NCBI GenBank assembly: GCA_025656375.1
Contig: JAHXHU010000141.1
Coordinates: 1-32,442, forward strand
DNA length: 32,442 nucleotides
Reading direction: 5' to 3'
Origin: Candidatus Thiodiazotropha sp. (ex Ustalcina ferruginea)
Lineage (GTDB): Bacteria; Pseudomonadota; Gammaproteobacteria; Chromatiales; Chromatiaceae
Shown: in pieces, positions 1-9,630 of the stretch
How positions within the stretch are numbered: the stretch's first letter is position 1
Layout: the number at the start of each line of letters is the position of its first letter
Notes under the pieces: generated by a model
Database searches by the model: none
Told to the model about the DNA's origin: nothing
Seen by the model: the letters and a program-made list of their open reading frames with translations, nothing else
Translations under genes and position numbers: made by a program

Positions 1-84
1 AACTGCTGAATTCATTTTTTCCTTCCTTTGCCATAAACCGGAACACTGGGAATTATAAATGAATATTTTATTCAGGACACTACA
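1..84 (-). mobile_element. Partial IS element, start-proximal end: terminal IR plus first codons of a putative transposase (ATG at 15..13, MNSAV...)
   Basis: AGGACACTACA at 74-84 is the reverse complement of TGTAGTGTCCT at 32360-32370. On the minus strand AAAGGAAGG precedes ATGAATTCAGCAGTT running off the window. Family not assigned. Confidence 0.65.
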
Positions 85-572
85 CTAGTGAACGATGCGA
101 TTTGATCGCCCAGTCTGCTCCGATGCATGATATCGGGAAAATCGGCATCCAGGATGCCATCCTGCTAAAACCCGGACACCTCACTACGGATGAGTTCAAA
201 ATCATGCAGCGCCACACATTACTAGGTTATGAGATTCTCAAAGATAGCCCCTCCAAGTACATTCAGACCGGTGCTATAATCGCCCTCAGCCAGCATGAGA
301 AGTTTAATGGCCAGGGCTATCCAAACAGCCTCAGCGGTGAATATATCCCCCTGGAAGCAAGGATTGTGGCTGTAGCCGACGTTTTTGATGCACTGGTTAC
401 CGATAGACCCTATAAAAAGAGCTGGCCGATAGAAAAAGCAATCGATTATATTAGTGAGGAGCGTGGTATTCACTTCGATCCCGACTGCGCAGATGCGTTT
501 CTCAGCGAGATCCAGGAAGTGGAATCGATTCACAACGCTTTAAAGGTCACTCCCGAAGAGACAGATGCTTGA
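85..572 (+). pseudogene. HD-GYP domain c-di-GMP phosphodiesterase (RpfG-like response regulator), 5' truncated by IS
   Basis: HDIGK and FNGQGYP motifs, ADVFDALVTDRPYKK. The reading frame continues upstream of the called start (S-E-R-C-D-L-I-A-Q) until the IS end at 84/85, and no receiver domain remains. Confidence 0.85.
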
Positions 573-2474
573 AACAACTCACGACAAATAGCCTGTTGCC
601 CACTTACCCGAAAAGTGGTCATAGTAACTACCACAGCTTCGCATTTATTGTCAGCAGCATCGTACTCTGCAGCCTGATTGGGCAGTTTCTGTGGCAGACT
701 CCAACAGCGGCTCACCTTGCAACAGTGACTTTAGCCGCATACTACGCCCTGATTCGGCTTATACAGCTATTGACCCTAAGAAAAAGTTACTCCTTTCCCC
801 CCCTGACACATGGATCGTCTATTGTTTTTGATCAAATCTACCTGGGCATGATTACCTTAGCTGGGATGCCCGTGTTTCTGACGCTACCACTTAGTGGCGC
901 TTTACTTTATGCCACACGAGCAATGGGTAGTGGATATCTCTTGATTGCCGTTCCAACTGCCTTCGTAATGATACTAGTATCTCTGAGTCAGGGTCCGATC
1001 ATACAGTTAGATCTCGTACAATCGATAACCACCGGCCTGATCGCTGTAGTACTACCCAATCTATTCCCACTCAAGCTTCTTTCAGCACAGCGAAGTGAGT
1101 ACGGCACTGCCAACACACAAATTGTGAACGAAACTGATGAACTTCCTGAGAGTGAAGGCCTTCAGAGAGAAACAGAATCCACACTATCTGAACTCGAAAA
1201 CGGTACTCATCGGGTCCTGATACTTTCCAAAAACGATAACACTACCGAATCGATCTCCCATTATCTGAAAGATTGGGGGTGTGAATACACAGCCAGCAGA
1301 AATTGTGTCCAGGCGTTCAAACATATGCTGTCACGCAGACAGGGTGAGGTATTTGTCCCGTACAATGCGCTGATTGTTGACCAGCATGAATTGAATATTG
1401 ACCCCCGTTCTTTGGTAGGCCTGATTCGAGATGAAGTCAAATTAGCGGATTTAAAACTGGTTTGCCTAAAAAGCCCAACTGAGATAGAGGGTCATGCACA
1501 GCGGTTGATAGATGCTGGGTACTCCACACTACTCGAAAACCCTGTAAATAAAGCTCAGCTTTTTAGTGCCATCATGGGTGAGCCGCAACATTTCCCTGAA
1601 TCAACCAATATCATCTGCCTGTCAAAACACAGAGCGAGCAAGAAAAATCAACCAAGACAGGAAACGATACTACTGGCAGATTCTCCATCTACCGAACGTA
1701 CTTTACTCGGTAAGAAACTGATCCAATCCGGTTATCTCATCCTCATGGTCGATAATGGAGATCAGGCGCTTGATGCACTGGAAGAACGGGGTTTCGATCT
1801 GGCAATTGTTAATTTAAAGATGCCGGTTATGAGCGGTACTCAAGTCATAAAGTTACATCGTTTTACCACACCCTATAAGCATTGGGTTCCCTTCATCTTC
1901 ATGACCGATGAAAATACACCTGACACCCTGCGACTCTGCCGCAGCATTGGTGTGCAGGCTTGTCTATTCAAACCAGTGACTGCTGATGATTTATTGGAGA
2001 TGATCCCAACGGTATTAGGCCAACACCAATCGCTGGGGCCTGCACACGACAGTTACCGCAGTGCATCTTTTAAACACAATATCACCCAATTTCAACATTC
2101 TCGCCTACTGGACCATATGACTCTCGTACGACTGGAACAATTGGATAGCGGCATAGAATTCATCAGTGATCTGTTTAAGATATTTGAAGCTGAGGGACAT
2201 GTCATTCTTCGCACTATGCGAAGAGCCGTAGAGAGGAATCAGTTAGGCCAGTTTCTTGATCAAGCACAAAACCTCCTCGATAGCGCCGGTCAGCTTGGAG
2301 CATTCGTGTTGTATGAATTGAATCAACAAGCGACAAAGATTCAAGCAAAATGAATTCGAATACAAGGGTCCAGCGCTTCTGGAAGAGATAGAACACACCT
2401 TTAATCTTACACTGCAAGCATACGACCACTACCTGTCACAACGAACTGCTTCACAGCACACTGACAATATCTAA
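569..2474 (+). pseudogene. RpfC-like membrane protein with two receiver-like domains and a degenerate Hpt, no HisKA/HATPase; C-terminus frameshifted
   Basis: ORF 569-2353 has N-terminal TM helices, a REC-like segment (ALIVDQHE), a second REC with AIVNLKMP (Asp to Asn), and Hpt-like AQNLLDSAGQLGAF (His to Gln). After the TGA at 2351 another frame continues EFEYKGPALLEEIEHTFNLTLQAYDHYLSQR to a stop at 2472-2474. The start overlaps the upstream stop (TTGA). Confidence 0.7.
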
Positions 2475-2554
2475 ATAACAATGCTTTCTCTCATAGAGGG
2501 GGTAAGTTGAGCATATGATCAGAAATTAATATAAATTGATTGCATCGTCACCGT

Positions 2555-2570
2555 GTAGGCTGCGGCCTAC
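2555..2570. terminator. Hairpin GTAGGC-TGCG-GCCTAC between convergent genes
   Basis: Perfect 6-bp stem in the convergent intergenic region; no clear T-tract. Confidence 0.35.
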
Positions 2571-2686
2571 ATTGCAGTTACCCAACTAACCAAGGGAAGA
2601 AGTAAAACTATTTCTGCTTCGATTGTAGATAGTGATGCAGTGCCTGGCACGTCACAGAAAATGTTGATGATATCTTCGCTAGCAGT

Positions 2687-5170
2687 TTAACTGCCATGCT
2701 CATCAAATTCGCTCTGATCAATGTTTGAGGCAACAGAACAGACTGTCTTAAGAGAGAATGCCCCTATCCCTGTAGCATTATCCGTCAAGGCATGCGCTGT
2801 ATCTCTGTACTTATGAAGACTGTGCACTTCCAATGCCTTCTGCATTAGAATCAGTAGTGCTTCACTGTCATGTAAAAAACTCTCAGCCATATTCTGTACG
2901 AAATCCGGATCCTTACTCAGTTTTTCCAAATCATTGAGTGTTTTTATATCGATTACCCGGAGGTTTTTTTCAGTGGCAGAATCCCTGGTCGGCTGATCAA
3001 TGATTGTGTCTATTGGGATATTCTTGATATCAATTCCTAATACTTGATTCACTACTTCCAACAGATGGGAAGAACGAACTGGCTTTGTAAGATAGGCACT
3101 GACTCCAACCGCATCGCACTGCTTCACCGCTTCGGTCGTTGCATTTGCAGTAAGAATCATAAATGGCATTAAAGGCTCTTTGACATGCATCGCCTGATAG
3201 GACTTTATGACTTCAATACCACCCACATCAGGCATCTGTAGATCCAATATCGCCAAATCGAATACCTGACTCTCCAGCAGAGTTAAAGCATCTTCACCAT
3301 TTTCTACAACCTCAACATAATTGCCTTGCAATTCTAATATCTTCTTTACCACCTTCTGGTTAATAAGATTGTCTTCGGCCAATAATATCCTTGCCTGTTT
3401 TGACTCACTTCGAGCTATCGACCTGAATATTTTTGGTTCGAGTTGCTGTACCTCGCTTAGTTTGCTTTTATGGGCATGTTGGAGTGCATGGTGTAGCTTC
3501 TCTGCGGAGACAGGTGGTGATATAACAGCCGTACAACCCTCTCTACAGAGCATGGCTTCTCTATCCCGGTCTTGCGCATCCTGTGTGATACAGACCAATG
3601 CAAGCTGTTCCAGGCTTTTTTCAGCCCTTATTCCGCTAACCAGCTCATTGATGGATAGACCACTCTGACTTTCATCAATAATTGCAATATTATAAAGTGC
3701 ATCCAACTTTTCTGCACTCAACAGTTCAAGCATTCCATCCGTGATGCTGTTACAAACCTTGGTTATTACCTGCCACTCCTGAAGGTAATCAAGGACAGAC
3801 TCTTGATCAGACAATAGATCGGCAAAAAGAAGGACCTTGGCCTCAGACAATTGACTCATCATAATCGATTCATCCCCGGGAATGGCTAGAATTTCAAACC
3901 AGAAACGGCTGCCCTTGCCTAGACGACTCTCCACTCCGACCTTCCCGCCCATTAACTCAACTAATTGTTTTACGATAGTAGTGCCCAGTCCACTACCGGA
4001 GTAATGGCGTGTATTTGAGTCATCCCCCTGCATAAAGGGTTCGAATATCTGTTGCAGTTGAGTCTCTGTAAGTCCTATTCCAGTATCGATCACCTCGAAT
4101 AGCAACCTTGGCTCATACTGTTCCTTTTTACTATTTGAGCGGGTGGAAATCCTCAAGGTTTTACTACCCTGATCGGTAAATTTGATTGCATTATTCAGTA
4201 AGTTAATCAGGATCTGTCGCAGCAGCTGAGGATCAGTACGAATGACCGGTGGAACCTCCACATCGATGCTACTATTCAATTTGATTGACTTGGCATCAGC
4301 TGCTGGCTGCATCATGGAGAGAACAGCATCTACCAGATGTGCAATATCTTGATCAGAAGTGGAAACTTCTACCTTGCCTGCCTCGATTTTTGAGAAGTCT
4401 AGAATATCTTCAATCAAGCTTAACAAAGTATCTGCGGAAGCCTAAATAGTCTGCATGATCTCACGTTGCTCAACTCCCATGGGGGTTCCTGCCAATAGAT
4501 CAGTCATACCGACCACTCCATTTAACGGGGTGCGGATTTCATGACTCATATTTGCCAGAAACTGACTCTTGGCCTGGCTCGCTTCCTCAGCACGCTTTTT
4601 CTCATTTTCCAAGCGTTTCAGTAGTAGTGAGACATAGAGAGATGTGACTAGAAGCCCAATGAGTAGACCAACACTTAGAACCTGCTGTTCACTCCAGAAA
4701 TCACTGATGAGAATGACAAATGAAAACCCAATAAACCCTAAAGCACTGGTTAAATAGAGTGAGGGAATCCCGAAACGAAAGCCATTTCCCAGGCTAATCC
4801 ATAGATAAAACACATATAATATCGATACGCTTTCGCCACCCATCCACATCGCCAAAGTAACCATCCCCACATCGAACAACATCGTGAATAACCGACGGAG
4901 CCGGAAATTCAAGGGTGAGATGGCAATGGCAGCTACAACAATGAATGAGACCGCTGTATAGATAAATGAAATAATGAGCAGTGTCTGTGCCTGCTCATCC
5001 GCTGGTGATTGAAGCACCAACATGACACAGTAGCTCATCATCACTAACGCAATGACCACCCTGACGAATGCCGGCTCTGACTCCCGATCCGGTGACAGTT
5101 TCAGTCGATTAATTATTATCTGCAGTTGCATGTCTGTCGTTGTTGCTATCCTGGGAATAAATGGCATCAC
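2687..5170 (-). pseudogene. RpfC-like hybrid sensor histidine kinase (TM-HisKA-HATPase-REC-REC-Hpt) interrupted by an in-frame TAG
   Basis: ORF 4442-5170 contains TM helices and the H-box [10 protein letters not shown] and ends ...EIMQTI*. The same frame resumes ASADTLLSLIEDILDFSKIEAGK into ORF 2687-4426 with N/G boxes, two RECs (AILDLQMP) and Hpt (TAHALTDNATGIGA). The stop is TAG at 4444..4442. Confidence 0.85.
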
Positions 5171-5509
5171 CCTATGGGGTATCCCCAGGATGGATTGGGT
5201 TGTTATCCCCTGTCTTTAAGCTCTAATATGAGAATAGTATCTTATAATAAGCGTCGCCACTGGGACCATGAAGATCAAATCCTTGCATTGCATAGGTTAC
5301 AGGTTATCTATGGACCTGGCTGACTCATGAATCTTCCACTCAGGTCGACGCCTGCTCCTCACCACACAGGGTGAGAAGACTGATTCCACTATCTGAATAA
5401 ACAGCTCGTACAGTCAACGGGCAATTGTCATTTTACATCTAAGGGAAATACGACCTTGGCAATCTACTATTAAATCAAACCGCCTGGAACTAGACTAAAG
5501 TATGAAGAT

Positions 5510-5527
5510 GGTGCGGCGGGCCGCACC
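5510..5527. repeat. REP-like palindrome GGTGCGGC-GG-GCCGCACC
   Basis: Perfect 8-bp arms, intergenic; related copies at 10483, 13301, 13402 and 19751. Confidence 0.7.
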
Positions 5528-5687
5528 CTACATGCCAGATCGATCTTCAAGCACAATAAATAAGGGCATTTCAGATTATCGAATGCAATAATGGAAGAGA
5601 AAGCTGAAAGACAGGATATATGATCTGATTAGTCAACAAGTTTGTCATAGCTGAGATTCAAGCAAGGGTCCGATATCATACTAATCA

Positions 5688-6146
5688 ATGGCGGGGGGGG
5701 GCGATATGCATCAAATCATACACAGAGTCGGCATTGCTGTACCTCGCAGTGAAGTCTACAACGCATTGACCACAGATAAAGGCCTCTCCCAGTGGTGGAC
5801 GACAGATACTGCCGGTGCTGGCGATGTGGATTCTATCATTAAGTTCAGATTCGGCGGTGGTGGTCCCGATTTTACAGTGGCTGAACTCCATACTGACAAT
5901 CTCGTCAGATGGAAACATTCGGGTGAAGAGCCAAGACCCTGGATGGGTACTGAAATCTCTTTTCAACTACAGGACGATGGGGCGCAGACAATTGTTCTAT
6001 TCAAGCATTCGAACTGGCAAAAGCCGACCGATTTCATGGGACACTGCAGTACCAAGTGGGCTGTCTTCCTACTGAGTCTTAAAGATGCACTTGAAACAGG
6101 CAAAGGTAGACCGTTTCCTGATGATATCCACATAGATCACGATTGA
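5688..6146 (+). CDS. SRPBCC/AHSA1-like START-domain protein (start at 5688 or 5706)
   Basis: IIHRVGIAVPRSEVYNALTTDKGLSQWWTTDT...FRFGGGGPDFTV pattern of the SRPBCC family. A poly-G tract lies between the two candidate ATGs. Confidence 0.75.
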   Translation: MAGGGDMHQIIHRVGIAVPRSEVYNALTTDKGLSQWWTTDTAGAGDVDSIIKFRFGGGGPDFTVAELHTDNLVRWKHSGEEPRPWMGTEISFQLQDDGAQTIVLFKHSNWQKPTDFMGHCSTKWAVFLLSLKDALETGKGRPFPDDIHIDHD

Positions 6147-6226
6147 ATACTTTCAAATTCATACTTCTGTTTACCATTTTACAGTTACAGAAACGACATA
6201 TAGACTAGATGAACTGAACTTATGAG

Positions 6227-6712
6227 ATGATAGGCACTATGGAACAAAGACTGCTTTCACTACTTCTGGTTGTACTGTTGATGCAGCCAATTCATGTACT
6301 GGCTGATGCCCCCGAAGGTTATCCCTTTGTCCCATTCTATCAAGCCATGACGCAATCACAGAGTGAATCTAAATTATTGTTCGTCTACTTCGGTCGTTAT
6401 GGCTGTGGTTATTGCGAAAAAACCAATCGAGAAGCTTTTATCGATCCAACAGTAAGGCAACGATACTCAGAGAACTATGCACTTGCCTATGTAGATGCAG
6501 AGAGTGGTCGGCGTCTACGGCTACCCAGTGGCGAGCGAATTGCAGAACGTGACCTTGGAACACGTTATCACTCCCTGGTCACACCGGTATTCACTTTCAT
6601 AAACCCTGACGGTGAGCTTGTCCACCGCATGGTTGGCGTACAACGTATCGAAGATCTGATCGATGCGGATAATAAGATCCAAGCCGCACTGTCAAAGGCA
6701 AAGCAACAATAA
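6227..6712 (+). CDS. Secreted thioredoxin-fold protein
   Basis: Signal peptide-like N-terminus; YFGRYGCGYCEKTNREAF CxxC motif followed by LVTPVFTFINPDGE cis-Pro region. Confidence 0.75.
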   Translation: MIGTMEQRLLSLLLVVLLMQPIHVLADAPEGYPFVPFYQAMTQSQSESKLLFVYFGRYGCGYCEKTNREAFIDPTVRQRYSENYALAYVDAESGRRLRLPSGERIAERDLGTRYHSLVTPVFTFINPDGELVHRMVGVQRIEDLIDADNKIQAALSKAKQQ

Positions 6713-7956
6713 TGCAGATATTGATCACTGTGTTATTGTGGCTCACACCTGCGTCACTTCTTCTTGCAGAGCCTTGGCAATTCGAACATGCAGTGAATGT
6801 AACGCGTGCGGAATCGAGCACGACCCACAATATCTTTCACCATCTCGACTCATCAGGTCGACGCAATATTGCAACCTCTACGCAGGGCATTGCAGTCACC
6901 TGGGAGGATGATCGTGACGACACACCTCGTATCTATCTGGCCTTTAAAGCCAACAATGAGGACAGTTTTAAATACGAGGTTAAAATCAGTGGAGAGGGTG
7001 AAGCTTTTGAACCCTCATTGATCGCACTGGCTAACAACCGTTTTGTTGTTGCATGGGAAGAGAATAGCCAGATATTTGCACGGATGGTCGAATTCAACCG
7101 TGAGTTGCGACTAGGCCCAACAAGCATGCTCAATAAAGGCACCGCTGCGCAAGTCAGTCTGACGCAACACAAAGATAGCCTGTTTGCCTTGTGGTCAGAG
7201 CGAATGGGGCGCTATGGCCAGATTCGTTCACAGCGCTTGAGTGTCAACATTGATGGTGTATTGGAACCCGGTACCAGCTGCCCCATTGACACTGTTCCCC
7301 CTACCGATGAGCAGCTCTACCCCTCAGCCGTAATGACTGACAACCGATTAGTGGTTGCCTGGGAAGACCGCCGCCCGAAGCACACCATCATTATGGCCGC
7401 AGCTGAGCTGCCGGGAGAACCCTGTCACTTCAGTGAACCAATCCGCATCAGTGAAAAACCCGAGTCCCGCAACCTGCCTTATGGCGCAGGGCATGGTGTA
7501 TCGAGAGTTGCACTTAGTCGTTTCGGTCGTGAAGGTGTGTTCGCCGCCTGGGCTGACAAACGGGATTTTCGTGATGGTTACGATATCTGGGGTGCCGACT
7601 TCTCTTTAAGCAAGGGTGAATTCGGGACTAACGAAAAGGTGCAGGACGATTTTGGTGGACTCTCCAAACAGCGCCATGCCACAGTCGGCGGACACGCTAA
7701 GGGTATGCTCGTGGTAGCCTGGGATGATGAACGTGAGGGAAATGCCGATATCATGCTGAGCTGGCGTGAGAATGGAGAATGGAGTGAAGACTGGCCCCTG
7801 CCTGTCGCTTCCGGTGTGGGCCAGCAAAGCAATCCCAGCATTGTGCTGGATAGTGAAGGAAACCTGCATATTGCCTGGGTGGAACGTAACGCAATCGGTG
7901 CTACAACCCGATTAAAATATGCCTTCGGGAAATGGCAGGCAGATCCTGGTTTATAA
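6712..7956 (+). CDS. Secreted beta-propeller / sialidase-like repeat protein
   Basis: Signal peptide; repeated AW-x-D-x-R motifs (VTWEDDRDD, VAWEENSQ, VAWEDRRPK, AAWADKRDF, VAWDDEREG, IAWVERNA). Start overlaps the upstream stop (TAATG). Confidence 0.65.
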   Translation: MQILITVLLWLTPASLLLAEPWQFEHAVNVTRAESSTTHNIFHHLDSSGRRNIATSTQGIAVTWEDDRDDTPRIYLAFKANNEDSFKYEVKISGEGEAFEPSLIALANNRFVVAWEENSQIFARMVEFNRELRLGPTSMLNKGTAAQVSLTQHKDSLFALWSERMGRYGQIRSQRLSVNIDGVLEPGTSCPIDTVPPTDEQLYPSAVMTDNRLVVAWEDRRPKHTIIMAAAELPGEPCHFSEPIRISEKPESRNLPYGAGHGVSRVALSRFGREGVFAAWADKRDFRDGYDIWGADFSLSKGEFGTNEKVQDDFGGLSKQRHATVGGHAKGMLVVAWDDEREGNADIMLSWRENGEWSEDWPLPVASGVGQQSNPSIVLDSEGNLHIAWVERNAIGATTRLKYAFGKWQADPGL

Positions 7957-8080
7957 TTCCTGGAGCCTTTGATAGGATCGTCTTGTTGAAAAAAACCAAT
8001 CGAAAACTGGAGGGTATTGATGTTTGTAATAGCAGCCTTCCGGGCCATATCAGCGTAAATAACTTAGCCTGATATTTCTG

Positions 8081-8115
8081 CCCGGTTTCTAAAACCGGGG
8101 CACATGCCATGCCCC
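8081..8115. promoter_or_regulatory. Two overlapping hairpins upstream of / at the start of rsgA
   Basis: CCCGGTTT-CTA-AAACCGGG (8081-8099) and GGGGCA-(7)-TGCCCC (8097-8115) share bases 8097-8099. Confidence 0.35.
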
Positions 8116-9200
8116 TGATGAGTAATTCTACTGGACGCTCTTACGCGCCAGGGGTTTCTATGACACACTCATATTCTCCATCCCAATTGGGATGGCAGCC
8201 ATTTTTTCAACAACAACTCACACTTGAAGAGTGGGATCAATACGATATCGCACGTGTAGTTGCACAACACCGCTCAACAGTCGATCTACTAACAGCCACA
8301 GGCAAACAGACCTTGCCGCTAGTACCTGGAATGCCTGCCATGACAGTAGGTGACTGGATATTGCTCGATACAACAGGGAAATTTCATCGACGATTGGAAC
8401 GGTTGTCGCTATTTTCCCGTAAAGCAGCAGGAAGCAAAATATCAACTCAACTCATTGCAGCCAATGTGGACACCCTTTTTGTGGTCTGTTCACTCAATCA
8501 GGATTTTAACCTCAATCGTATTGAGCGCTATTTGGCGTTGGCGAATGACACCGATGTGGAAGCAGTTGTTGTGCTTACGAAAGCGGATTGCTGTCTTAAT
8601 CCTCAGCAATATACCCAGCAAGTGCAAATGCTTGATCCACACCTTATGGTCATTACGGTAAACAGTCTTGATCCTAGTGAGGTGAGTAAACTTGAACCTT
8701 GGTGCAGTGCAGGCAAAACGGTGGCGCTTCTCGGCTCATCCGGTGTCGGCAAATCCACACTGATCAATACCCTCGTTGGTGGCGTGGTCCAGCAGACAGC
8801 CACAATCAGGGAAGATGATGATAAGGGTCGTCACACCACAACAGGACGATCTATACATTTTTTACCAACCGGAAGCCTACTGTTGGACACACCCGGCATG
8901 AGGGAGCTACAGCTGGCCGATTGTGAGCATGGGATCATAGACACATTCAAGGAGATCAGTGATCTGGCAATCCAATGTCAATTCTCGGATTGTCAGCACC
9001 AACATGAACCCGGCTGTGCAGTCCGGTCAGGGATCGAAGCTGGAAAACTGGATGAGCGAAGGCTATCTAACTATTTCAAATTAATGCGTGAACAGAACCG
9101 CAACGGGGCAACCCTGGCTGAAAAAAGAGCGCAAGATCGTAAATTGGGTCGATACTACCGTTCTGTTCTATCTGAAGTACATCGCCGAAAAAAGAGGTAA
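8109..9200 (+). CDS. rsgA: Ribosome small-subunit-dependent GTPase A (true start could be 8118 or 8160)
   Basis: Circularly permuted GTPase: LTKAD (G4), GSSGVGKSTL (G1), DTPGMREL (G3), C-terminal zinc motif CQFSDCQHQHEPGC. Confidence 0.93.
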   Translation: MPLMSNSTGRSYAPGVSMTHSYSPSQLGWQPFFQQQLTLEEWDQYDIARVVAQHRSTVDLLTATGKQTLPLVPGMPAMTVGDWILLDTTGKFHRRLERLSLFSRKAAGSKISTQLIAANVDTLFVVCSLNQDFNLNRIERYLALANDTDVEAVVVLTKADCCLNPQQYTQQVQMLDPHLMVITVNSLDPSEVSKLEPWCSAGKTVALLGSSGVGKSTLINTLVGGVVQQTATIREDDDKGRHTTTGRSIHFLPTGSLLLDTPGMRELQLADCEHGIIDTFKEISDLAIQCQFSDCQHQHEPGCAVRSGIEAGKLDERRLSNYFKLMREQNRNGATLAEKRAQDRKLGRYYRSVLSEVHRRKKR

Positions 9201-9332
9201 GCAAAGAGTCAGTATCTCTACACTACAAGGATGTAAGTAGAGGTGGGAATATTTCCACCATCTGTAAGTTTACAAAATAACTTTTCTCTACACAGAGAGT
9301 AAACTGACATGAACGCCTCAATTTCGGTAACC

Positions 9333-9581
9333 ATTATCCTAGAATCCGCAGTTGAACGTGGATTTGTGGGAAATCCCGGCGTGCCCAGCAAGGCGACGTT
9401 CGCCGTTAATGGCTATGCCCTTAACAAGAGCGACAACGCAGCTGGGGGCGTCGGTATTTTTCACAAATTCATGTAGCGTTCCAAGACTCACCCAATGGGT
9501 GAGGAGAAAATTCATTATATGATTCGGCATATCATTACCTTACGTCAGATAACAGCGGTCAACTGCGGATTCTAGGATTAT
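9333..9581. mobile_element. MITE-like non-autonomous element (239 bp, 9338-9576) with 18-bp TIRs and ATTAT target duplications; IS1380-like ends
   Basis: CCTAGAATCCGCAGTTGA at 9338-9355 and its exact reverse complement at 9559-9576; ATTAT at 9333-9337 and 9577-9581. Confidence 0.85.
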
Positions 9582-9630
9582 GGTGCCTTGGCTGAAAAAT
9601 GTTCCATCCACCTTTATGTTGGTTTAGATC

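Noticed and set aside
85-88. CTAG next to both IS ends as proof of a matched target-site duplication from one transposition
   Set aside because: The two CTAGs belong to opposite ends of different IS copies; CTAG could be target preference or part of the IR. Outer flanks are needed.
9242-9259. GGTGGGAATATTTCCACC as a rho-independent terminator of rsgA
   Set aside because: Imperfect palindrome without a following T-tract; insufficient support.
9339-9530. 63-aa minus-strand ORF inside the MITE as a genuine gene
   Set aside because: Lies wholly within the TIR-bounded element and ends in the TIR's own CTAG; better explained as a transposase remnant or chance ORF.
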